From: an uncultured Collinsella sp.
Lineage (GTDB): Bacteria > Actinomycetota > Coriobacteriia > Coriobacteriales > Coriobacteriaceae
Direction of reading: 5' to 3'
Assembly (NCBI GenBank): GCA_900541675.1
Contig: UQKU01000021.1
Span: 1-37,771, forward strand
DNA length: 37,771 bases
Positions within the stretch are counted from its first letter, which is position 1. Each line of letters opens with the position of its first letter. Positions 32,421 through 37,771 of this stretch are shown here, in pieces. A program made the translations under genes and the position numbers. Under the pieces are notes generated by a model. It saw nothing but the letters and a program-made list of their open reading frames with translations. It searched no databases and was not told the origin of the DNA.

Positions 32421-33308
32421 CTACGGGCGGGGTACGGAGACCGGCTCCCAGGCAATAAAGGCCCAGCGGACCTTACGGATATGGTCGAGCATGTAGCGTC
32501 CCTGCGGTACGCCCTTGGATCCCGGCTCGCCGGCATGGGGGTTCTCGATCATGTGGTGGGCGATATAGTCGCGCAAGCGGTCGATTTTATCCTCGTTGCC
32601 ATGCTCGAGCATGCGGGAGAAGTCCGCTACGCCCGCCTCAAGGCTATCGAAGGTGTCGCGACGGGGTGATTCAAAATACGTGACCTGCGGCAGCGCACCC
32701 ATCTGAATAAGGATGTTAAAGGCATATACGAATCCATTACTGCAGGTAACCGAGGCGCCGATGGCGTTCATCACGTGCAGGTCATAGCGCGGGCTGGAGT
32801 TGGCGACCATCGTGACAGCACAACGCCGACGAGCCGTACGATCAAGCTTGGCAAGCGCACCTTTTAGATTGGTCGTCGTAACCGACCGACTGGCAAAGGC
32901 AACATCCACCGCTTTCACAACCGGTGCAACCAAATCCCAATCATCATCCCAAGCAAGCTCAAGCGGCGTAATGCGATCCTCGAGCCCATAGTACTTAATA
33001 CCAGCATCAAGCGTGGCCAACATAGCAGGGGAAAAGTCAGCAGCAATTACAGGATGCCCAGCCCGAGCAAGCGGAATAGCAATCGACCCAGCCCCGCACC
33101 CCATATCGAGCACCGACTCGCCAGGCTCAAGCGCCAGCAGTTTTATAAAATCCCGAGCATACGGGGCAGTCTCCAGCGGACGAAAATGCCGAGCCCGCTT
33201 ATCCCACTCAAAACAATCATCAGCCCGATGCCGATCAGCCTGCAGACGCATCCATTCGCCATTCCAATCCGCAGAAAGAAGCTCAGATTGAATTACACCA
33301 TCAGCCAC
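32421..33308 (-). CDS. Class I SAM-dependent methyltransferase
   Basis: Protein of 295 residues. Motif I is VLDMGCGAGSIAIPLARAG (about 65-83), followed by VIAADFSPAM (motif II acidic strand) and a hydrophobic motif IV region VDVAFASRSV. The C-terminal part (about 165-295) is variable and may define the substrate, which is unknown. GTG 33308 is preceded by GAGGGGG at about 8 nt on the minus strand. The N-terminus (EWMRLQADRHRADDCFEWDK) resembles small-molecule methyltransferases of clostridia and Coriobacteriia. A minus-strand terminator lies just upstream, so it has its own promoter or depends on read-through. Confidence 0.85.
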   Translation of the reverse strand: MADGVIQSELLSADWNGEWMRLQADRHRADDCFEWDKRARHFRPLETAPYARDFIKLLALEPGESVLDMGCGAGSIAIPLARAGHPVIAADFSPAMLATLDAGIKYYGLEDRITPLELAWDDDWDLVAPVVKAVDVAFASRSVTTTNLKGALAKLDRTARRRCAVTMVANSSPRYDLHVMNAIGASVTCSNGFVYAFNILIQMGALPQVTYFESPRRDTFDSLEAGVADFSRMLEHGNEDKIDRLRDYIAHHMIENPHAGEPGSKGVPQGRYMLDHIRKVRWAFIAWEPVSVPRP

Positions 33309-33327
33309 GGGCCATCCCCCTCACAAC

Positions 33328-33359
33328 AAAAAAGCGGCCCCTCCCAAAAGAAGAGCCGC
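33328..33359 (-). terminator. Minus-strand terminator upstream of the methyltransferase
   Basis: On the minus strand, GCGGCTC...GGCCGC with a small bulge, followed by T6. It lies after the UPF0210 gene and composite palindrome, and only about 20 nt before the methyltransferase start, so it could terminate the upstream unit or attenuate the methyltransferase. Confidence 0.7.
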
Positions 33360-33475
33360 AACCAGCATATATCAGAAAAAGAACCGTTCCAATGCCAAAC
33401 CGCCGTACCAGCCAAGTGGTGCAGGAGCGAAGCAACTGCAACCGGGACAGAACCCAACTGAGGTCCCGTTGTGCG

Positions 33476-33609
33476 GGAGCCCCGGGGAGGGCAAATATAT
33501 AAGGTCGATCGCGAGTTCCGCACGAGCCGGAGAGCACTTAATGTGCTCTCCGTGCGAGTCAGGACTGTCCGAGCAGGCGACCTTATATATTTGCCCTCCC
33601 CGGGGCTCC
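33476..33609 (-). repeat. Composite palindrome, copy 2: 32-bp perfect outer arms around the conserved core
   Basis: Outer arms 33476-33507 and 33578-33609 are exact reverse complements over 32 bp and unrelated to those of copy 1, apart from a G-rich GGANCC edge. Read on the minus strand, the centre contains TCGGACAGTCCTGACTC, an inner hairpin GGAGAGCAC / GTGCTCTCC (loop ATTAA), and TCGTGCGGAACTC: the same two core blocks as at 13275-13410. It begins 17 bp after the UPF0210 stop, in the sense orientation of that gene. Confidence 0.88.
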
Positions 33610-33626
33610 TCGCCAGTCCCCCTCAG

Positions 33627-34991
33627 CTAGTTCTTGAGCGAGTTCAGCGGCGCCGGGAAGCGTCCGCCACGGTGGGCGAGCACGGTGCCGGCGTTGGGGT
33701 TCACCGGCATGATGGGCGCACGGCCAAACAGGCCGCCGTACTCGACGCAGTCGCCCACGCCCTTGCCGATGGCGGGAATCACACGCACGGCCGTGGTCTT
33801 ATTGTTGATGACGCCGATGGCCATCTCGTCGGCGATGATGCCGGCGATGGTCTCGACCGGGGTGTCGCCGGGGATGGCGATCATGTCCAGGCCAACGGAG
33901 CACACGCAGGTCATGGCCTCGAGCTTCTCGAGTGAAAGCGCGCCGGCCTCGACGGCAGCGATCATGCCGGCGTCCTCGGACACGGGGATAAAGGCGCCCG
34001 AGAGACCGCCCACGCTGGAGCTGGCCATGACGCCGCCCTTCTTGACGGCATCGTTGAGCATGGCGAGCGCACAGGTCGTGCCGGGGCCACCGCAGGTGCC
34101 CACGCCGATGATCTCGAGGATGCGCGCGACGGAGTCGCCGATGGCGGGCGTAGGTGCCAGCGACAGGTCGACAATGCCCTTCTCGACACCCAGGCGATGG
34201 GCGGCCTCGCGGCTCATGAGCTCGCCGGCACGGGTGATCTTAAAGGCGGTCTGCTTAATCTTCTCGGCGACCTCCATCATCGATGCGGAATCGGGCAGTG
34301 TCTCCAGGGCTGCGGCCATAACGCCGGGGCCCGAGACGCCTACGTTGATGACGGCGTCGGCCTCGCCACCGCCGTGGACGGCGCCCGCCATAAACGGGGA
34401 GTCCTCGACCATGTTGGCAAAGCAGACAAACTTGGAAGCGCCGACGGAATCCTGGTCGGCCGTGAGTTTGGCGGCATCGATGATGGTCTGGGCGGCCATG
34501 AGCACGGCGTCCATGTTGATGCCGGCACGCAGGCTGGCGACGTTGACGCTGGAGCAGACGCGGCTGGTGGTAGCGAGCGCCTGGGGGATGGACTGGATGA
34601 CGCGGCGGTCGGCGTCGCCGATGCCCTTCTGGACGAGTGCGGAGAAGCCGCCCAGGTAATCGATGCCGAGCGTCTCGGCCGCGCGGTCGAGGGCGTGCGC
34701 GATGGGGGTGAGGTCCTCATTCTTGCAGCATGCGGCGATCTGCGCCACCGGGGTGACGGAAACGCGCTTGTTGACAATGGGGATACCGTACTCGCGCTCG
34801 AGGTTCTCGGCGGTCTCGACCAAGTGCTCAGCCGTGTGCGTCACGTGGTCGTAGATCTTCGTGCACATGCGGTCGAGGTTCTCGTCGCCGCAACCCATGA
34901 GCGAAACACCCATGGTGATGGTCCTGATGTCGAGGTTCTGCTCCTCAACCATGCCGCGGGTTTCCGCGATTTCTGCGGGCGTGATCGCCAT
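33627..34991 (-). CDS. UPF0210 (DUF711, PFL-like) family protein
   Basis: Conserved protein of 454 residues, the usual length of UPF0210. Signatures are the N-terminal EEQNLDIRTITMGVSLMGC, IPIVNKRVSVTPVAQI, GGFSALVQKG and CSSVNVASLRAGINMDAV, with a Gly-rich C-terminal half (GVGTCGGPGTTCALAMLNDA, GGLSGAFIPVSEDAGM). The biochemical role is not established. In many Firmicutes it follows an ACT-domain (UPF0237) gene, which is absent here. ATG 34991 has AGGAG 7 nt upstream; the frame is open to 35048 but that extension lacks a ribosome-binding site. It lies downstream of metH, separated by a hairpin. Confidence 0.92.
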   Translation of the reverse strand: MAITPAEIAETRGMVEEQNLDIRTITMGVSLMGCGDENLDRMCTKIYDHVTHTAEHLVETAENLEREYGIPIVNKRVSVTPVAQIAACCKNEDLTPIAHALDRAAETLGIDYLGGFSALVQKGIGDADRRVIQSIPQALATTSRVCSSVNVASLRAGINMDAVLMAAQTIIDAAKLTADQDSVGASKFVCFANMVEDSPFMAGAVHGGGEADAVINVGVSGPGVMAAALETLPDSASMMEVAEKIKQTAFKITRAGELMSREAAHRLGVEKGIVDLSLAPTPAIGDSVARILEIIGVGTCGGPGTTCALAMLNDAVKKGGVMASSSVGGLSGAFIPVSEDAGMIAAVEAGALSLEKLEAMTCVCSVGLDMIAIPGDTPVETIAGIIADEMAIGVINNKTTAVRVIPAIGKGVGDCVEYGGLFGRAPIMPVNPNAGTVLAHRGGRFPAPLNSLKN

Positions 34992-35036
34992 CCTTGCGCT
35001 CCTATCTGCCAAAACGAGCATAGTCTTGTCTATTCT

Positions 35037-35074
35037 AACGTGCCGCACGTGCCAAGTGGCGCATGCGGCACGTT
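35037..35074 (-). terminator. Hairpin between metH and the UPF0210 gene
   Basis: AACGTGCCGC (35037-35046) / GCGGCACGTT (35065-35074), 10-bp perfect stem with an 18-nt loop. The minus-strand tail is only weakly T-rich, so partial termination of metH is likely. Confidence 0.65.
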
Positions 35075-35099
35075 TTGGTGCTCGGTTGTTTCCGTTGTG

Positions 35100-37655
35100 T
35101 TACTGCCCAAAGACCTCTTCGGCGATGCGCGCGCTTTCGGCGGCGTCCTTGGCGTAGTAGTCCGCGCCGATCTGCTTGGCGTATTCGGGGGTGAGCACGG
35201 CGCCACCTACGATGATCTTGACGCCCGGCACCTCGGCATGAAGCAGCTTGATGGTTTCCTCCATGGCGACGACCGTGGTAGTCATAAGCGCCGAGAGGCC
35301 GACGAGCTTAATGTCGCGTTCCTTGACGGTCTTGAGCACCTCCTGCGGGTCGACGTCGCGACCCAGATCAAAGACGGTGTAGCCGTAGTTATCGAGCAGC
35401 ATCTTGACGATGTTCTTACCGATGTCGTGGATGTCGCCCTTGACGGTGGCCACGCAGATTTTGCCCTTGTCGGCAATCTCGCCGGCGGGCATCAGGCGCT
35501 TGATGGTGTCAAAGCCAGCACGCGCGGCCTCGGCCGAGGCCATGAGCTGCGGCAAGAAGAACTTTCCCTGGTCAAAGAGGACGCCAACCTCGTCGAGGGC
35601 GGGGATAAAGTGGTTGTTGATGAGGTCCATGGCGTCGTGATCTGCCAGAAGACGTTCGGTCTCGGCTGCGATCTCGCCTTTGCGGCCCGAGACGACCATG
35701 TGGCGGATGGGATCGTCATCGGCGCTTGCGGTGGTGCTTGCGGCAGGCGCGGCATCGCTCGATACTGCTTGAGCTGCTGCCGGGTTAGCGGCGATCTTGT
35801 ACGGATCGGTCCAGCCGGCGTAGCGTTCGATGTATCCGGTCGAGCCCTCGTCCTCAACGCTCAAGACGCGATAGCTGTAGACGGTATCCATAAAGCGCTT
35901 GGAACCTGGGTTCATGATGGGGGCGTCCAGGCCCGCGCCGAAGGCGGCAGCCAAAAAGACCGAGCCCAGCAGCGGGCGGGCGGGCAGACCAAAGCTGATG
36001 TTCGACACGCCGAGCGCGCACTTGACGCCCAGGCGTTCCTTGCACAGGGACATGGCGCGCAGGATCTGTTCGGCCTGGCGCTGGTTGGTCGAGGCGGTCA
36101 TGACCAGGCAGTCGATGAGGATGCGGTCCGGTCCGATGCCGTAACGGGCAGCCTCGGCCACGATGCGCTCGGCGATGGCGAAGCGAGCCTCGGCAGTATC
36201 GGGGATGCCGCCTTCGTCGAGTGTGAGGCCGACGACGTTGGTGCCGTAGTGGGCGACTAGCGGGAAGATCTCATCCATGATCTGCTGTTTGCCATTGACC
36301 GAGTTGATGATGGGCTTGCCGGCGTAGCGGCGCACGGCTGCCTCGACGGCTGCGGGGTCGGTGGAGTCGATCTGCAGCGGCAGCAGCGTGGAGCCCTGGA
36401 GCTGCTCGGTCGCCTGTTGGATGATCTTGACCTCGTCGATCTCGGGCAGGCCCACGTTGACGTCCAGGATATCGGCACCCTGCTCTTGCTGGCTGATGCC
36501 CTGGCTCACGACGTAGTCCAGGTCGCCGTCGCGCAGGGCCTGCTGCAGGCGCTTTTTGCCGGTGGGATTGATGCGCTCGCCGATGACGGCGATCTTGTGG
36601 CCGTCGCAGGGAAGGTCCACGACCGTTTGGGCGCTCGTGACCGACATGCTGGGCTTGCGGTGGCGCGGGCTGGGCGTGTGGTTGTCGATAAGCATGCGCA
36701 AGGCCGCCATGTGCGCCGGCGTGGTGCCGCAGCAACCGCCCACGACGCTTACGCCGTCGGCGATCATGCCGGCGACGGCCTCGGCATATTCGGGGGCCTG
36801 GATGTCAAAGACGGTGTTACCGTCGTCGTCTACATGGGGGAGTCCCGCATTGGCCTGCACCATAACGGGCTTGTCCGTTACGGTGAGCATGCGCGCGGCG
36901 AGCCCCCGGAGCTCGGCCGGTCCCTGGCTGCAGTTGATGCCCAAAACGTCGGCGCCGATGGCGTCGAGCGTGATGGCGGCGACCTCGGGGCTCGTTCCCA
37001 GGAAGGTACGACCGTCTTCCTCAAAAGTCATGGTGGCAAAGACGGGCAGGTCGGAGTTCTCGCGGCAGGCGAGGACCGCCGCCTTGATCTCGGCCAGGTC
37101 GGTCATGGTTTCGATAATAAAGAGGTCCACGCCCGCATCGACGCCGGCGCGAACTTCCTCGGCAAAGAGGTCATAGGCCTCGTCAAAGCTGAGGGTGCCT
37201 AAGGGACGAAGCAACGCGCCGATGGGGCCGATGTCACCGGCGACGTAGCGGGCGCCGGCCTCGCGGGCACAGGCGACGGCCGCGGCAAAGACGTCTGCCA
37301 CGGTGGCGGCACCGTCGAGCTTGTGGGCGTTGGCGCCAAAGGTGTTGGCGGTGATCACGTCGCAGCCGGCCTCGACGTACTGACGCTGGATATCAGTGAT
37401 AACCTGGGGCTCCTCAAAGTTGAGCAGCTCGGGCAAGGCGCCGGCCTTCATGCCGGCCGCCTGCAGCATGGTGCCCATGCCACCGTCGAACAACAGGGGT
37501 CCCGTGCCCTCGATGGCCGCACGCAGGCGATCGTCCTTAATGCGCAGATCGTCGATCGTGCGCGTCTTGTACGTGGCACCGTTGCGACGTGCGGCATCAA
37601 CGGGTGCCGCCAATGCAGTGCCGTCAGAATCATGAGTGATAAGCGGAGTAAACAT
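35100..37655 (-). CDS. metH: Cobalamin-dependent methionine synthase, short form
   Basis: Transfers methyl from methyltetrahydrofolate via cobalamin to homocysteine. The protein has 851 residues. The homocysteine domain (about 45-325) has zinc ligands Cys242 (GINCSQGP) and Cys308-Cys309 (GGCCGTTP). The pterin-binding domain (about 360-610) has IGERINPTGKKRL and QEQGADILDVNVG. The cobalamin cap helices (about 660-720) lead to the B12 domain with His743 in GDIHDIGKN. An Ala/Ser-rich linker precedes the cap (about 630-650). The C-terminal SAM-dependent reactivation domain of E. coli-type MetH is missing, as in Thermotoga and many anaerobes, so reactivation must use a separate protein. ATG 37655 has AGGAG 7-8 nt upstream. 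A Cys-rich protein ends 9 bp before it on the same strand. Confidence 0.95.
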   Translation of the reverse strand: MFTPLITHDSDGTALAAPVDAARRNGATYKTRTIDDLRIKDDRLRAAIEGTGPLLFDGGMGTMLQAAGMKAGALPELLNFEEPQVITDIQRQYVEAGCDVITANTFGANAHKLDGAATVADVFAAAVACAREAGARYVAGDIGPIGALLRPLGTLSFDEAYDLFAEEVRAGVDAGVDLFIIETMTDLAEIKAAVLACRENSDLPVFATMTFEEDGRTFLGTSPEVAAITLDAIGADVLGINCSQGPAELRGLAARMLTVTDKPVMVQANAGLPHVDDDGNTVFDIQAPEYAEAVAGMIADGVSVVGGCCGTTPAHMAALRMLIDNHTPSPRHRKPSMSVTSAQTVVDLPCDGHKIAVIGERINPTGKKRLQQALRDGDLDYVVSQGISQQEQGADILDVNVGLPEIDEVKIIQQATEQLQGSTLLPLQIDSTDPAAVEAAVRRYAGKPIINSVNGKQQIMDEIFPLVAHYGTNVVGLTLDEGGIPDTAEARFAIAERIVAEAARYGIGPDRILIDCLVMTASTNQRQAEQILRAMSLCKERLGVKCALGVSNISFGLPARPLLGSVFLAAAFGAGLDAPIMNPGSKRFMDTVYSYRVLSVEDEGSTGYIERYAGWTDPYKIAANPAAAQAVSSDAAPAASTTASADDDPIRHMVVSGRKGEIAAETERLLADHDAMDLINNHFIPALDEVGVLFDQGKFFLPQLMASAEAARAGFDTIKRLMPAGEIADKGKICVATVKGDIHDIGKNIVKMLLDNYGYTVFDLGRDVDPQEVLKTVKERDIKLVGLSALMTTTVVAMEETIKLLHAEVPGVKIIVGGAVLTPEYAKQIGADYYAKDAAESARIAEEVFGQ

Positions 37656-37664
37656 CGAGGGCTC

Positions 37665-37771
37665 CTAATGGCTGGAATAGCAGGTGGTGTGGGCGGCGCG
37701 GAAGCGGCAGTTCTCGCGCATGCGGCAGATATTGCAGGTGGGGCGGGTCTGGGCGTCGTGGACCGCGCCGT
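37665..37771 (-). CDS. C-terminal end of a Cys-rich protein (partial)
   Basis: Only the last 34 codons are in the window, ending in TAG at 37665-37667. The tail reads RPTCNICRMRENCRFR and then TTCYSSH, with four cysteines spaced as for a metal or Fe-S site. It lies 9 bp upstream of metH on the same strand and so is probably in its operon. A folate- or cobalamin-linked partner, such as a reductase or MetH reactivation factor, would fit, but the family is not identifiable from this fragment. Confidence 0.7.
   Translation of the reverse strand, partial: GAVHDAQTRPTCNICRMRENCRFRAAHTTCYSSH

Noticed and set aside
35049..35099. Cobalamin riboswitch near metH
   Set aside because: This segment is downstream of metH and forms a simple hairpin; the upstream leader of the metH operon lies outside the window.

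Overview
The window looks like a chromosome segment of a high-GC, Gram-positive gut anaerobe of the Coriobacteriia, most likely a Collinsella or close relative. The evidence is the GC-rich codon use, LPxTG-type pili built by a class C sortase, a GatCAB amidotransferase, a STAND/SARP giant regulator, a UPF0210 protein and actinobacterial-looking spacing and start codons (GTG and TTG are common). Genus assignment is inference.

Layout. 1-9.5 kb: sortase-assembled pilus locus with a large beta-helix tip adhesin (LPLSG), two paralogous isopeptide pilins (MPSTG and LPLTG), a winged-helix regulator followed by a truncated 14-codon gene, and a class C sortase. 9.5-13.3 kb: two palindromes, then gatC-gatA-gatB with stop/start overlaps. 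13.3-18.3 kb: a composite palindrome and duplicated terminators, then an AraC regulator divergent from a heterodimeric ABC exporter-fold pair. 18.3-20.9 kb: a promoter with a 20-bp palindromic operator, a small membrane-anchored protein and a metal-type P-type ATPase. 20.9-22.4 kb: an autoregulated RelB-like/PIN toxin-antitoxin pair and an unknown gene. 22.5-23.5 kb: tmRNA (ssrA) followed by about 500 bp of noncoding DNA holding fragments of the tmRNA 3' end and a 62-bp tandem repeat. 23.5-28.5 kb: patatin-like lipase, rplM-rpsI, glmM, a PTS EIIA(Glc)-type protein and nagB. 28.9-31.9 kb: a 998-residue STAND/SARP regulator. 31.9-37.8 kb, all on the minus strand: YhbY RNA-binding protein, a SAM methyltransferase, a second composite palindrome, a UPF0210 protein, a short cobalamin-dependent MetH and the Cys-rich end of another protein.

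How it fits together. Housekeeping modules (Gln/Asn-tRNA amidation, ribosome rescue, ribosomal proteins, amino-sugar metabolism, methionine synthesis) are interleaved with surface and accessory modules (pili, metal/ABC transport, toxin-antitoxin).

The strongest unexplained signal is a pair of composite palindromes (13275-13410 and 33476-33609). Each has a conserved bipartite core around a locus-specific 9-bp hairpin, wrapped in long perfect inverted repeats (38 and 32 bp) whose sequences are unrelated between the two loci. Both lie just after a stop codon, in the same orientation relative to the upstream gene. They look like a family of 3'-UTR elements that keep or build perfect, sequence-independent palindromes.
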